Counted from the stretch's first letter, positions 35,501-43,741 are shown. The stretch: DNA of 64,000 nt from an uncultured Cohaesibacter sp. (GCF_963678225.1 NZ_OY782764.1:1741001-1805000); one strand, 5' to 3'. Numbers and translations are program-made. The notes: generated from the sequence alone by a model not told the origin.

Positions 35501-37182
35501 CCACCGTCGCCACCTTCTCCGCTGCGTACGCCGCCATTCCCGCCAATGCCCGGATTGGAAATGGCAACGATGCCATCCGCAGCGGTGCCACTGGTCTGGA
35601 TGGTGCCGGAGTTTGTGACCGAAATTTCTCCCTTGGAGCCGCCTGTGCTGCCTCCATCGCCCCCATCACCACCATGGTGGCCGGAGCCGCCATCACCAGC
35701 TGTTCCCCCTTCGCTGATGGCCTTGATGCCAAAGCCGCCAGTGCCGGAGGTAGTGATGCTGCCGGAGTTGGTGACCGAGACATTGCCCGCATGGCCGCCA
35801 TTTCCGCCATCGCCCGCATAGCTTTTTCCTTCACCATGGCCCCCGTCGCCCCCATTGCCTCCCAGGCTTTGCGCGAAAATACCGTAGGCGTCGTCTCCTG
35901 AAACGATCAGATCCCCCTGGTTCTCGACAGAAACTTCGCCACCATCGCCGCCACTACGGCCATCCGACGCCGGGTGGCCTTCGCCGCCATCATTGCCGCT
36001 ATAGCCCATGCTGCGGGCAAAAATCGCAGCACCGTCATCACCTGTAATCGATATTGTTGCACTGTTGGTGACAGACACTGTGCCTGCCGATCCGCCAGTA
36101 CCGCCATAGCCACCAACATGACCGGTTCCGCCTGTGCCAGCCTCGCCCCCCGTGGAAAGAGCATCAATGCCACGCGGCTTGTCTCCGCTCGAAGATATAT
36201 CGCCGCTGTTGACCACGGTGACGGAGCCGCCGTTTCCTCCGTCTCCGCCATAGCCGCCATAGTGATATTCTCCGGCTTCATTATGGCCGTCATTGCCATC
36301 GCCCCCAAAGGAAAAGGCGCGAATACCAGCGCCACTGTGGCCGGTAATGGTCATTGTGCCAGAATTGGTAACGGATACGGTGCCGCCGTCGCCTCCGTTG
36401 CCACCGCTTCCGCCATTGTGATCGCCCGAAATATATCCCGGCTGGCCACCATCGCCGCCCTGACTTAAGGCGCGGATGCCTGTCGCAAGGTGACCGTCAG
36501 CCGTCATGGAGGCGGTCGAGGTGATCGTGATCGTTCCACCAGCACCGCCGTCCCCTCCGGACCCCCAATGCTTGTAAAACATCTTCTTCTCGGTGCCACC
36601 AAAGCCGGTGCCGCCATAGCCCCCTTGCGAAAGGGCATAAACGACATTCACATCGTCTCCGCTGGCCAATAATGTTCCAGCGACGCTGCTGGTGATGTCT
36701 CCGCCGCGCCCGCCTGCGCCGCCGTTGCGTCCATAGGAATAGGTTCGCCCCGTGCCGCCAGTGCCCCCTTTACCGGCCGTGGAAACAAGGCTGAAGAGCG
36801 AGGCCCCAGAAGGCAGATTAAGACCATTGGCATAGATGGTATCAGTGGCAGAAAAGGTTAGGGACATATTGCCCCCGTTGCCGCCTGTCTGGCCATAAGT
36901 GCCAAAATGGTTGGCGTCAGAGTGGTCCTCGCCCTTATATCCCGTGCCGCCCGTGCTTTGCAGGATATAGGGGGTGTTCACAATCGTCCAAAGAATAAAT
37001 ACGTCGCAGGAAATGTCTGATGCGCTATGGCCATAAGAGCCTGTGGTAGTCACAGACTGATAGCTGGAGGTCACCGTACATGCCCCAGCAACGAGCGTTG
37101 ATCCCCCCATCATCAAGCTGGCAAGAGCCGTCTTGATGATGAACCTTTTAGCAGAAACGCACCATCGATTGCAGGAATACAT
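29548..37182 (-). CDS. Giant glycine-rich autotransporter (type Va), repeat passenger and beta-barrel
   Basis: 2,544 aa from the ATG at 37182 (MYSCNRWCVSAKRF), preceded by AAAAGG; the frame extends 13 codons to a TTG at 37221. A long charged N-terminus and hydrophobic segment (FIIKTALASLMMGGSTLVAG) form the signal. The passenger is built of beta-helix-like repeats whose core is AQSIGGGGGNGG: at least 13 exact QSIGGGGG copies plus variants. Earlier repeats are of GGDGGxGG type. An acidic insert of about 25 residues (GDDEEGSEEGEGGEEEGS) interrupts the repeats near 1,265-1,290. The last ~270 residues are the outer-membrane barrel ending in VSMKLGWSF. Cysteines occur only near the two ends (ACTV, ISCDVF; HSCGTS, AECNWF). 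Probably an adhesin or biofilm factor; the ligand is unknown. Confidence 0.9.
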   Translation of the reverse strand: MYSCNRWCVSAKRFIIKTALASLMMGGSTLVAGACTVTSSYQSVTTTGSYGHSASDISCDVFILWTIVNTPYILQSTGGTGYKGEDHSDANHFGTYGQTGGNGGNMSLTFSATDTIYANGLNLPSGASLFSLVSTAGKGGTGGTGRTYSYGRNGGAGGRGGDITSSVAGTLLASGDDVNVVYALSQGGYGGTGFGGTEKKMFYKHWGSGGDGGAGGTITITSTASMTADGHLATGIRALSQGGDGGQPGYISGDHNGGSGGNGGDGGTVSVTNSGTMTITGHSGAGIRAFSFGGDGNDGHNEAGEYHYGGYGGDGGNGGSVTVVNSGDISSSGDKPRGIDALSTGGEAGTGGTGHVGGYGGTGGSAGTVSVTNSATISITGDDGAAIFARSMGYSGNDGGEGHPASDGRSGGDGGEVSVENQGDLIVSGDDAYGIFAQSLGGNGGDGGHGEGKSYAGDGGNGGHAGNVSVTNSGSITTSGTGGFGIKAISEGGTAGDGGSGHHGGDGGDGGSTGGSKGEISVTNSGTIQTSGTAADGIVAISNPGIGGNGGVRSGEGGDGGDAGLIDITVNNTIETSGIFSSGVFATSIGGNGEDGGSDKVGSSSAHGGDGGSAGHGGDVSFNASGPASGTVLDSQTFNILTTGDLSAGVHMQSIGGNGGRGGDAEASGFFSAVAVGGDGGPGGNAGHLDAELSDSAIIKTTGNWSDGLVLQSIGGGGGMAGSASASSLLDSTAVGGQGGNGGDGGTIQVEMHNSAILTQGNNSTAVLAQSIGGGGGAGGQAFASATGYGLSSATAIGGKGGSGGDGDHVYIVNGSGNNIVTGLADDALAGTNSVGIIAQSIGGGGGNGGSAASVSLSVGVGTPSFSNSVAIGGAGGSGGRGGSITVANDGAIQTYGANASGILAQSIGGGGGNGGDAKSLNASISEDASITRTKTVGGSGGDGGHSDTVELAMSGSIATAGDNAAGAILQSIGGGGGNGGSAGAITLTGSAGTSLSDTHIVGGSGGSGGDGGQITVKAYESGGSNATITTSGENASGLILQSIGGGGGNGGDATNLAISAAADATISRHLTVGGTGGDGGHGDDIVMTSNNFGPEQIDIQTAGSNAHGILAQSIGGGGGNGGDSLSIAGAFTDGGESYQLSSTVGGKGGAGGRAGTISIENAGSIITTGDAAYGMLVQSVGGGGGNGGNSTSMAISTEKGDINADQTIGGSEAIGGDGGVDGKTNSVTNYGTITTTGNRSSGIVAQSIGGGGGNGGHVTSFDLTVPSGDDEEGSEEGEGGEEEGSESDPIMDSLKGQVLEAAGLSGTTLLGGSGGAGGDGMTVVITNENGISTSGYNAHGMVAQSIGGGGGTAGTVTSFSADLTQDPSSYADDRVAGAFRTIKLSQSHGALAGANGSGGFATIAAKAGSITQTTGDLSIGMLAQTIGGGGGDGGFIEAADATLNEDDLPDTWTALTSHYDLTSRLGTSESFLLFVDIIPGGRVRGDAKAYVEDGAIVVSHGTASLGVVTQAIGNGGGTYSSGIFSRYLAGEGSEYKATYSLGTAATDSAGHGAISELVVSDATSHITTNGDLSHGALVQSIGGGGGLVSSVIGDTVSFSSQNLEFILGSEVKLDKDENYGAKAEATLNDGAITTSGTFSSGVVAQSIGGGGGQALAQLGQVDSTTTSLTARLGRNNVVGGFSSEARIANHATISSSGDGSHGLVAQSIGGGGGMVSVTNLASAAVATPYIFYGSSKSPSSANGETASIANWGDITTTGQQSYGILAQSIGGGGGLVSLDAGDSVHLHSYVSDQSAGTAYVNLVDGASITTHGDGSHGIFAQSSTSGGLLNLLGDTTITDYTAQSSSGYDKNDDSGHGGTVEIYADGTIATTGAYAHGIFAASTAGSTILSQTSDGLAIYGNHGLANSGAVSIEQSGSIVVSGEGSVGLYALANNWNTDDSIKVTSNGAISASGEGGAAIRLRNVPRDATSGSGGNGAHTTTSLDIQSDATILALDSSTATSAIEAVDDHGRFTIDVAGTVEAVEADGSSAQTYDAKQHAIKTSGYGTITVEDGGLVRGMITAEEAGRLVLHNKGDIDGAASKLAVYDSYSGSRHFLEIDPGAATGAMIDADHINVLEGTFNPYLSSFSSFSGDVTIVDLAKAPSGSLLDHVVDTPVLTFSKQLSDSGREVVLTGVTASFLDAGLTGNSLTIAQTMDAKVQDWMQGGTIDDQSLYDFLLFTAKQTSTEAVSDMLTDSLDATKHFGQTIGQHDNGVAHLSNLHSCGTSEGSYAAISEAECNWFKVNHNTSLDFSGGRTANTTGLSLGHQVAFGDVWRLGIGANVNFNDMSSTTLSSSGTSYHAGGVVKYTDGPWLATAGLSASYSTASSSRIVPTGARALSDQNAFGLSARLRAGRELELRPLFLMPLLDLDMSWIHDFGYEETGGGAFNIKVEEDNHFLFDLHPHIRFGTAFKSEEANATIRPYMDAGVRFGLNDNTLTQSFTSSAISNATQKMTIDRDDMQATLGAGFQAFIGDSLEAKVEYEGRFSDEGRGHAVSMKLGWSF

Positions 37183-37453
37183 ACGTAAACCTTTTGTTAA
37201 TATATTGAAAGAATTACGCAAAAATACTTTGGTAGTAAAAACGATTCCAAACTAGATGTCTACTTGGAATAATTCAGAAAAATACATACTTAATTTGGCG
37301 CAGAGGGGGATATAAACATTCTGGAGTGGTCTGTTCTAATGCATATTACAGCAAAGGACAGTCAAAGCGTTCTTGCATGCGCTAAAGGGCTGCTGCCTTT
37401 AAAGGGAAGGAAGGTAGGGAGAGTAGAACGGTTAGAAGACCACAAAAAGAAAA
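37183..37453. other. Upstream region of the autotransporter gene
   Basis: AT-rich close to the gene; it must hold the autotransporter promoter on the minus strand, but I could not choose among several weak -35/-10 pairs. With the terminator and hairpin to its right it makes up about 350 bp without a gene. Confidence 0.4.
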
Positions 37454-37481
37454 GGGCGACCGAGCGGTAAAGCGGTCACCC
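37454..37481 (-). terminator. Terminator of the small gene at 37532-37705
   Basis: On the minus strand GGGTGACCG pairs with CGGTCGCCC (one mismatch) and is followed by TTTTCTTTTT. A second perfect hairpin (CATGTCGG 37495-37502 with CCGACATG 37511-37518) lies between it and the stop codon. Confidence 0.7.
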
Positions 37482-37531
37482 CTTATTATTCTGTCATGTC
37501 GGCAAGAGACCCGACATGCGCTCGATTTCAA

Positions 37532-37705
37532 TCATGCAGAAACGGTGTGTGATTTTACCGGTGTGTGACGTTTGGAAGAGCGCTGTGCTGCAGATGTCTC
37601 GTGTGTTTTAAACAAACGGGACAGCAGGGAGTGGAATTGTTTTGAGCGCTCAAAATGTCCGCGTACAAGGGCGTGGTTGATTTCGTTGTGGCTCAAATAT
37701 CTCAT
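37532..37705 (-). CDS. Small basic protein of 57 residues, function unknown
   Basis: Short frame: ATG at 37705, TGA at 37534-37532. The protein begins MRYLSHNEINHALVRGHF and continues with a helical stretch (ERSKQFHSLLSRLFK), then a Ser/His/Lys-rich tail ending VKSHTVSA. AGGAAC lies 5 nt before the ATG, and two hairpins with a T-rich tail follow the stop, so it looks like an independent monocistronic unit. The helix with LSRLF is reminiscent of small DUF1127-type proteins of Alphaproteobacteria, but I cannot assign it to that family. It is rich in Arg, Lys and His, which suggests RNA binding or membrane-surface contact; that is inference. Confidence 0.6.
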   Translation of the reverse strand: MRYLSHNEINHALVRGHFERSKQFHSLLSRLFKTHETSAAQRSSKRHTPVKSHTVSA

Positions 37706-37988
37706 TTTCTGTTCCTATCTTGGCAGGAGTTAAGAAATGTGCATTCCTTTATTGAGTGTGATATTAGCATATATATTCCTTCTCATGAAGCATTTCCAGA
37801 GCCAGGTCCTCTCTTCGAATGCAGGAAAGAAGAAATGATGCACCAAAGCTTCGTATTTTCCCTCTGTTGGAGAGAAAAATCCATTTTTGGAAAATTGAAG
37901 GAATATATTGTTCGATAATTTTAAGAACAATTGTGGATTGTTCTCAATTAAGCGGAATTATCGGAAAATATATGAAAAGCAAATGCCC
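37706..37988. other. AT-rich intergenic region
   Basis: No supported gene. It holds the promoter of the small minus-strand gene at 37705 and, toward its right end, the hairpins that end the acyltransferase transcript. The short frames here lack ribosome sites and recognisable domains. Confidence 0.4.
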
Positions 37989-38017
37989 GCACCTTTGTAA
38001 AATAATTACAAAGGTGC
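37989..38017 (-). terminator. Terminator hairpin of the acyltransferase gene
   Basis: GCACCTTTGTAA (37989-38000) and TTACAAAGGTGC (38006-38017): perfect 12-bp stem with a 5-nt loop, 41 bp past the gene end. A second small hairpin (AACCCC 38040-38045 with GGGGTT 38054-38059) overlaps the stop codon. Confidence 0.65.
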
Positions 38018-38057
38018 ATTGACACAAACGACGCAGCAAAACCCCAAGTTGCCGGGG

Positions 38058-40088
38058 TTAGCTACCCTGCGCTTTTGCCCCCACCGTCATGGTTTGATCG
38101 GGATCCGCTTGAGAAAGTGTATGATTTTTGTCCAGTTGTTTGGAAATCTCGTGCATGACGAGTTTGGCCCCGGTCAGGCTTACATGGTCGTCATCGACAT
38201 AAAGCGAATGGCCATTCTGTTCCTGAATACAAACGCCAGCGTCATTTCGACAAAAGACGTTCCGCACATCGACAATCGAGATATTCGGGCTCTCATTGCG
38301 TGCCATGCGCAGCAATTCAAGCGCATTCTTCTCCCTGTCGTCATACCAGGAGACGGGATAATTCAGCACGGACCGGTCGAGCAATAGCGCTCTTGGCACA
38401 TCAACCCCGACTTCCGGCACAGGGCCAAAGAGTGTCACGGGCCGGTAGTTGGCCACTTTGGCGAGGAATTGCGCTGAATAGGCCAACAGATCTGGTTGCG
38501 ATGTGAGACCTGTTTCGGATGATCCGGCAATGCGGGTATGGGAGAAGGGATGATCATCCATCAGGCCGTCGGGCCGCTTGAACGCGCCCCCTTCAATGTG
38601 AGAGGCCCATCGCGCAGCCACATAGACTCCCTCAACATGTGGATCATGCATGGCGAAATCATAGGCGCTGTCAAGAAAGGCCATACGGCTTTCACTATCC
38701 GGCATGCCTTCCCGATAGGTGCCTGCGATCGGGTAGAGCGTGTTCTTTGTAAAGGCGATCAGGCCATATCCCTCATGAGCAAGGGTCTTTTTGAGTTCCA
38801 CAAAGAATGCCATGGCGTGGCTGTCGCCAACCAGCACGTAATATTTGTTGAAGTCCAAAGATGCCCGGCAATAATCCATGCTCAGATTGGTCGCCTGATG
38901 GTGAAAGTGGCAGGCGTCATAAATGCTGGCTGATGCGATTGTGGTGTCATTGTTGGCATTGACGCCGTCATTGCGAATGTTCCAGACGCCTGAAACGATG
39001 AGCATGGCGGTCGCGGCCGCGCCCAGAGGGAAAACGGCTCTGCGAACGACGACTTTGCGGTTTCGAAATGGCTGCTCGATATAGCGCCAGCTGAGATAGG
39101 CCCAGACAAAGGTCGAGACGCAAAGAAAAACAGACACCGCGCTGCTCAACTCATGCAGGCTTCGATAACGGGCAAAGGCCAGAAGAGGCTGGTGAAACAG
39201 ATAGGCGCTGTAGCTGATCAGGCCAATGACGACCAGTATCCGGATGCGCAAAAGGCGATTGACCAGTGTTCCTTTGGTTGCAAAGAGAATGAGAAGGGCG
39301 GTACCAATCGTTGGCACAAGAGCCGGGAAACTCGGAATCGCTGTTTGTGGATCAAAAAACAGGATGGAGCCGACAACAGCCACGAGCCCGATACCGCTCA
39401 ACAGATTGCGCATCAGGAGGGGTTGGCTGATCTGCCTTTTCTCCATATGCTGCGCCATAAAAGCGGCAAAGACGCCAACCAACAGTTCCCAGGCGCGCGT
39501 CGGCATCAGGTAGAAGGCGGCGACAGGCTTGTTCATGACGCCCCAGTGAGCGATGGCGAGGCTGACGACAAAGGCCAGAGCCAGCAAAGACAAAGTGGCC
39601 TTTTTGCCAAAGCGCCATGCGATCATCAGAAAGAGCGGGAAGAAGATGTAGAATTGCTCCTCAACCGCGAGGCTCCATGTATGCAGCAGGGGTCGAAGCT
39701 CGGCTGCCGTATCGAAGTAGCCGGATTCCTGCCAAAACAGGATGTTGGAGCAAAATGTAGCCACTGCGACGAGGCTGCGGGAAAAGCCTTCCATATGGAT
39801 CGGGCTCATCAAATACCATGCAGCCATGAAGCTGAGCGCAAGCGTGACAAACAGGGCAGGCAGAATGCGCCTGATGCGTCTCTCATAAAAGGTGATAATG
39901 CTGAAATTGCCGCTTTCCAGATCATTGATCAGGATGCGCGTGATGAGGAAGCCACTAATGACAAAGAAGAGATCGACGCCAAGAAAGCCCCCTTTCAGGA
40001 GCCCCAAACCTGAATGGAAGACGACAACGGACAGAACAGCTATGGCCCGGATGCCGTCGATTTCTGGTCGATATTGCATCTTGCTCAT
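38058..40088 (-). CDS. Membrane O-acyltransferase with C-terminal SGNH domain (OafA/YrhL type)
   Basis: 676 aa. The N-terminal ~370 residues are the acyltransferase-3 domain with about ten membrane helices: YRPEIDGIRAIAVLSVVVFH carries the catalytic His, followed by FLGVDLFFVISGFLIT, FYERRIRRILPAL and HTWSLAVEEQFYIFFPL. After a last helix (about 355-375) comes a periplasmic SGNH domain: VLVGDSHAMAFF holds the Ser near 423, and DDDHVSLTG holds the Asp/His pair near 632. Such fusions move acetyl or other acyl groups across the membrane onto cell-surface polysaccharide. It stands alone; the target glycan is unknown. Confidence 0.9.
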   Translation of the reverse strand: MSKMQYRPEIDGIRAIAVLSVVVFHSGLGLLKGGFLGVDLFFVISGFLITRILINDLESGNFSIITFYERRIRRILPALFVTLALSFMAAWYLMSPIHMEGFSRSLVAVATFCSNILFWQESGYFDTAAELRPLLHTWSLAVEEQFYIFFPLFLMIAWRFGKKATLSLLALAFVVSLAIAHWGVMNKPVAAFYLMPTRAWELLVGVFAAFMAQHMEKRQISQPLLMRNLLSGIGLVAVVGSILFFDPQTAIPSFPALVPTIGTALLILFATKGTLVNRLLRIRILVVIGLISYSAYLFHQPLLAFARYRSLHELSSAVSVFLCVSTFVWAYLSWRYIEQPFRNRKVVVRRAVFPLGAAATAMLIVSGVWNIRNDGVNANNDTTIASASIYDACHFHHQATNLSMDYCRASLDFNKYYVLVGDSHAMAFFVELKKTLAHEGYGLIAFTKNTLYPIAGTYREGMPDSESRMAFLDSAYDFAMHDPHVEGVYVAARWASHIEGGAFKRPDGLMDDHPFSHTRIAGSSETGLTSQPDLLAYSAQFLAKVANYRPVTLFGPVPEVGVDVPRALLLDRSVLNYPVSWYDDREKNALELLRMARNESPNISIVDVRNVFCRNDAGVCIQEQNGHSLYVDDDHVSLTGAKLVMHEISKQLDKNHTLSQADPDQTMTVGAKAQGS

Positions 40089-40298
40089 GGGACGGCCTTT
40101 TTAAAAATTCAGACTGAAATATGACTTGGACTTTCAAATTATAAGTATATTTACTCTTTTTAGGGGACCTCTACAAACTGAATTGAATTTTATGATTAAT
40201 TTACCAAGCCCCTGTTGAGCCTGTTTTTGCACGGCTTCAGGCAGAGCCGGCAGCCATTTTCCATGCTTGCCGCCCAATCTTGGGCTTGCCTTTTCTGA

Positions 40299-40766
40299 TC
40301 ACAGCAGGATCGGGAGTCTGCTGGACGCCTTCATCTCTCTGAGAGACAGGTTGGAGCGTATGCTCGCCACACCGGGAAGCTTGCGCAAGACGCTGTCGAC
40401 AAAGGCGCTATAATCATCCAGATCCCTGGCGACAATAACCAGCAGAAAATCATCATCGCCCGTTGTGTTGTGGCAGGAAAGGATATTCGGGCTATCCTCG
40501 ATGATGCGTTGGAACTCGCGTGTTGCATCCTGACTGTGATCGGAACAGCGGAGCTGGACAAAGGCCATGACGCCAAGCCCGATTTTCCGGCGATTGAGAT
40601 TGGCCTGATAACTCTCGATCACACCACTCTCTTCCAGCTTTTTGAGGCGCCGCCAGCAAGGTGTTTCGCTCATGTGCAGATGCTCTGCGAGTTTGGCGTT
40701 GGACAGACGCCCGTCGCTCTGGAGCTGTTCGAGAATTTCTACATTCACTTTGTCCATATCAATCAT
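40299..40766 (-). CDS. Lrp/AsnC-family transcriptional regulator
   Basis: 155 aa. N-terminal helix-turn-helix (NVEILEQLQSDGRLSNAKLA, then SETPCWRRLKKLEESGVI) followed by the RAM ligand domain (VMAFVQLRC, CHNTTGDDDFLLVIVARDL, IRSNLSLREMK). Members usually sense amino acids. It is divergent from the zinc alcohol dehydrogenase at 40907 (140 bp apart) and near an amino acid permease, which are its likely targets. An ATG three codons downstream (MDKVNVE) is an alternative start. Confidence 0.88.
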   Translation of the reverse strand: MIDMDKVNVEILEQLQSDGRLSNAKLAEHLHMSETPCWRRLKKLEESGVIESYQANLNRRKIGLGVMAFVQLRCSDHSQDATREFQRIIEDSPNILSCHNTTGDDDFLLVIVARDLDDYSAFVDSVLRKLPGVASIRSNLSLREMKASSRLPILL

Positions 40767-40906
40767 GAGCAGACTCTTTTAATAATGTTGGATTTTATGG
40801 GGGATTCTGCTCCGATAATCGTGAGAGAAAACAAGAATGGCAAGGCTCTTGCGCAAAAAATGCGTAAAGTGACAGAAAAATACTTTACTGCAGAGGATGT
40901 TCGGCG

Positions 40907-41947
40907 ATGAAAGCTGTGCTGTATGAGCAATTTTGTAAAACCCCGAAAATCGTGACCTTGACCGATCCGACCCCGGAGCCGCATGGCATTGTCATCAAGG
41001 TGGAAGCAACCGGCGTCTGCCGCAGCGATTGGCATGGCTGGATGGGGCATGATCCGGATATCGAGCTGCCCCATGTGCCCGGGCATGAATTGGCTGGCGT
41101 TGTGGCCGCTGTCGGCAAGGATGTGCGCAACTGGAAGATTGGTGATCGGGTGACGGTACCCTTCATTTGCGGCTGTGGTGCCTGTCCGGAATGCCATTCG
41201 GGCAACCAGCAGGTATGCAGCCATCAGGAGCAGCCCGGTTTTACCCATTGGGGCTCCTTCGCCGAATATGTGGCCATTCATCAGGCTGACCTCAATGTCA
41301 TCGCTCTGCCCGAAGACATGAGCTTCGCCACGGCAGCCAGCCTTGGTTGCCGCTTTGCCACATCCTTCCGCGCAGTCGTGGATCAGGGCAAGACATCGGC
41401 GGGCCAGTGGCTCGCCGTGCATGGCTGCGGCGGCGTCGGGCTGTCTGCCGTGATGATCGCCAATGCCGTAGGCGCCAATGTCATTGCGGTCGATATCGAT
41501 GATAAGAAACTGGCTTTGGCAAAGGAGATGGGGGCCGTTGCTGCCATCAACAGCACTTCAGTGGCCGATGTTGCAGAAGCGGTTATGGAGATCTCCAAAG
41601 GAGGCGTGCATGTCTCTCTTGATGCGCTGGGCAATCCGGTGACATGCTTTAACTCCATCCAGAATTTGCGGCGGCGCGGCAAGCATGTTCAGGTTGGGCT
41701 GATGCTGGCAGACCATGCCACCCCTTCAGTTCCCATGGCCAAAGTCATTGGTCAGGAGCTGGAGATTCTAGGCTCTCACGGCATGCAGGCCCATCGCTAT
41801 GATGCGATGCTGGCCATGGTCCAGTCCGGCAAGCTCGATCCGGCCCGTCTGGTTGGCAAGGAAATCAGCCTTGCCGAAGCACCCGAGGCGCTCACGACCA
41901 TGGACAGCTTCCAGTCTATCGGAGCGACGGTTATTACGCGCTTCTGA
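40907..41947 (+). CDS. Zinc-dependent alcohol dehydrogenase
   Basis: 346 aa medium-chain dehydrogenase. Catalytic zinc ligands in [11 protein letters not shown] and VPGHELAGV; structural zinc loop [20 protein letters not shown] fold [17 protein letters not shown] and [10 protein letters not shown]. The W-H-G-W segment after CRSD is typical of the primary-alcohol/aldehyde branch. The substrate is unknown. It is divergent from an Lrp regulator and convergent with an APC permease, so it may act in amino-acid-derived alcohol or aldehyde metabolism. Confidence 0.85.
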   Translation: MKAVLYEQFCKTPKIVTLTDPTPEPHGIVIKVEATGVCRSDWHGWMGHDPDIELPHVPGHELAGVVAAVGKDVRNWKIGDRVTVPFICGCGACPECHSGNQQVCSHQEQPGFTHWGSFAEYVAIHQADLNVIALPEDMSFATAASLGCRFATSFRAVVDQGKTSAGQWLAVHGCGGVGLSAVMIANAVGANVIAVDIDDKKLALAKEMGAVAAINSTSVADVAEAVMEISKGGVHVSLDALGNPVTCFNSIQNLRRRGKHVQVGLMLADHATPSVPMAKVIGQELEILGSHGMQAHRYDAMLAMVQSGKLDPARLVGKEISLAEAPEALTTMDSFQSIGATVITRF

Positions 41948-41958
41948 ATGGGAGAGGG

Positions 41959-41984
41959 CGGGCGGCCTCAAAAGGGGGCGCCCG
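41959..41984. terminator. Possible terminator between the dehydrogenase and the permease gene
   Basis: CGGGCG (41959-41964) and CGCCCG (41979-41984) form a GC-rich stem 12 bp after the dehydrogenase stop; there is no T tract. Confidence 0.35.
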
Positions 41985-42027
41985 TAAACCATATGTGTCC
42001 GGCGATTGGGCCAGTGGCCACAAGATC

Positions 42028-43359
42028 CTAATGGGAATGGGCATCCTCGAGCTCTGCAAGCCATGTGTGCAGATAGATGCGCTCTAGCCCCATCAAGAGG
42101 ACGACACTGCCAATGCCGGTGGCTACAATGATCGGATCTGACTGAAGCTTCATTGCAGTAAAGGCAATCAGAACCACGGCGTCGGCCATCAGAGCAGATA
42201 TCAGGATCGCAGGCATGGCGCCGGTCTCCTCGCGGCGATAGCGTAACACGCCCCAGTGGATGATCATGTCCATGATAAGATAGAAATACACGCCCAAAGA
42301 GGCGATCCGGCTCAGATCGAAAAAGACAGCCAATATGGCAGCGATCACCACTGTATAGACCAGCGTATGCTTCTGGATGGGGCCGGGCATTCCGAAATGG
42401 CTATGCGGGATCAGTTTCATCTCGGTCAACATCGCCAGCATGCGGGACACCGCAAAGACACTGGCAAGAACGGCTGACGCGGTGGCAACGACGGCGAGGA
42501 CGACCGTCAGCATGAAGCCGATCTGACCAAGCGCCGGTTGTGCCGCCTTGGCGAGAGAATAGTCTCGGGCTCTGATGATTTCGTCAATTGAAAGGCTTGA
42601 TCCAACACCGAAGGCAACAAGCAGATAAATCGCCACACAAAGCATAATGGCAATGGCGATGGCCCGGCCGACATTGCGATGCGGCTTTGTGATTTCCGCG
42701 CCGCTATTGGTGATGGTTGTAAAGCCCTTGAAGGACAAAATGGCAAGTGCCACGGAGGCAATCAGGCCCGTATAGCCGAAGTCCTGGCTTCCCTCCAGCG
42801 CTTCTGAAAAGGAAAATCCGCTCGACCAAAGGGCTGCGATACCAAACATAGCGATGCCGCCAATTTTCAAAACCGCCATGGCAATGGAGAACATGCCAAC
42901 CGATCGGTTGCCAGCAATATTGACGAAAAAAGCGAATAGGATTACCCCAACCGCCAGAACAGGGACGAGTGGGCCGCTCGTAATATCAAATGGTTGAAGC
43001 AGATAGGTTGCGAAGGTTCGGGCAACGAGGCTCTCGGCAATAACCATACTGAGCGCCATCAATAGGGCTGCCCCGCCCGTAATGGCTCCTGGTCCATAGC
43101 ATTTGTTCAGGATCATCGCGATGCCGCCCGAGGAGGGCCAGGTGTTGGACATCTTTACATAGGAGTGCGCACTTAATCCCGTAATGATAGCCCCTGCAAT
43201 GAAAGCCAAGGGGAAGAGGGGCCCGGCCAGTTCTGCGATCTGACCAGTGAGGGCGAAAATACCCGCCCCGATCATGACGCCGGTTCCCATTGCAACCGCC
43301 CCGCTGAGCGAGATCGATTCCTCTTCGTAGGTGCTTTCCCGTTCGTTTCCGCTCATCAA
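42028..43359 (-). CDS. APC-family amino acid permease
   Basis: 443 aa, about 12 membrane helices. The first helix has the APC substrate motif GTGVMIGAGIFALTGQIAE; other family marks are SSGGIAMILNKCYGPGAI and FKGFTTITNSGAEITKPHRN. It probably imports or exchanges a neutral amino acid or amine. The C-terminus is short and acidic/His-containing (ELEDAHSH). It is near the Lrp regulator at 40299, which may control it. Confidence 0.88.
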   Translation of the reverse strand: MMSGNERESTYEEESISLSGAVAMGTGVMIGAGIFALTGQIAELAGPLFPLAFIAGAIITGLSAHSYVKMSNTWPSSGGIAMILNKCYGPGAITGGAALLMALSMVIAESLVARTFATYLLQPFDITSGPLVPVLAVGVILFAFFVNIAGNRSVGMFSIAMAVLKIGGIAMFGIAALWSSGFSFSEALEGSQDFGYTGLIASVALAILSFKGFTTITNSGAEITKPHRNVGRAIAIAIMLCVAIYLLVAFGVGSSLSIDEIIRARDYSLAKAAQPALGQIGFMLTVVLAVVATASAVLASVFAVSRMLAMLTEMKLIPHSHFGMPGPIQKHTLVYTVVIAAILAVFFDLSRIASLGVYFYLIMDMIIHWGVLRYRREETGAMPAILISALMADAVVLIAFTAMKLQSDPIIVATGIGSVVLLMGLERIYLHTWLAELEDAHSH

Positions 43360-43456
43360 TCATCCCCTCTTTTCGAACCTAGCTTTACTATTTGAATGGC
43401 TGAGGCGGATGAAAGGTTCCAGCAATGCCGTCAAGTGACTGTTTGAGTGTAAGGCA

Positions 43457-43741
43457 TCAATGCCCCGATTTGCCCTGATCGGATGTGTGTGTCTTGGCGT
43501 GGTCGCAGTGATCGCCCATGAAGCGGTGCATGACAAAATGCATCACGAGGCACCCGATAATGGGCAGCAAGGCGAGCAGGCGATTGCTTGAGGAAGAATC
43601 ATTGCCGGAATCCATGAATATCGATGCTGCCGAGGCGACCATCAGAGTGCAGCAGATGGCCATCATCCATCCATGGCCCGTTTTGGGTATCAGGCGTGTC
43701 AGAAGAGATGGGGAAACTGTGTTACGGGCATTCGTGGTCAT
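43457..43741 (-). CDS. Small DUF2933-like membrane protein with Cys/His-rich tail
   Basis: 94 aa from the ATG at 43741 (MTTNARNTVSPSLL), preceded by AGGTGA; the open frame to 43819 is not used. It has two membrane segments (WMMAICCTLMVASAASIFM and LLALLPIIGCLVMHFVM) and a tail with metal-ligand residues (HRFMGDHCDHAKTH). The LLPIIGCLVMHFVMH pattern is like DUF2933 proteins, often found beside copper and heavy-metal genes. It lies downstream of the CueR-type promoter cassette but is separated from it by a terminator at 43851. Confidence 0.6.
   Translation of the reverse strand: MTTNARNTVSPSLLTRLIPKTGHGWMMAICCTLMVASAASIFMDSGNDSSSSNRLLALLPIIGCLVMHFVMHRFMGDHCDHAKTHTSDQGKSGH

Noticed and set aside
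29548-37182. CRISPR array or other DNA repeat
   Set aside because: The repeats are coding, irregular in spacing and explained by the glycine-rich autotransporter; no constant repeat-spacer pattern.
37655-37918. Plus-strand frame of 87 codons
   Set aside because: AT-rich shadow with no ribosome site, overlapping the better-supported small minus-strand gene.
39153-40013. Plus-strand frame of 286 codons
   Set aside because: Antisense to the acyltransferase; the encoded peptide is very polar and resembles no family.
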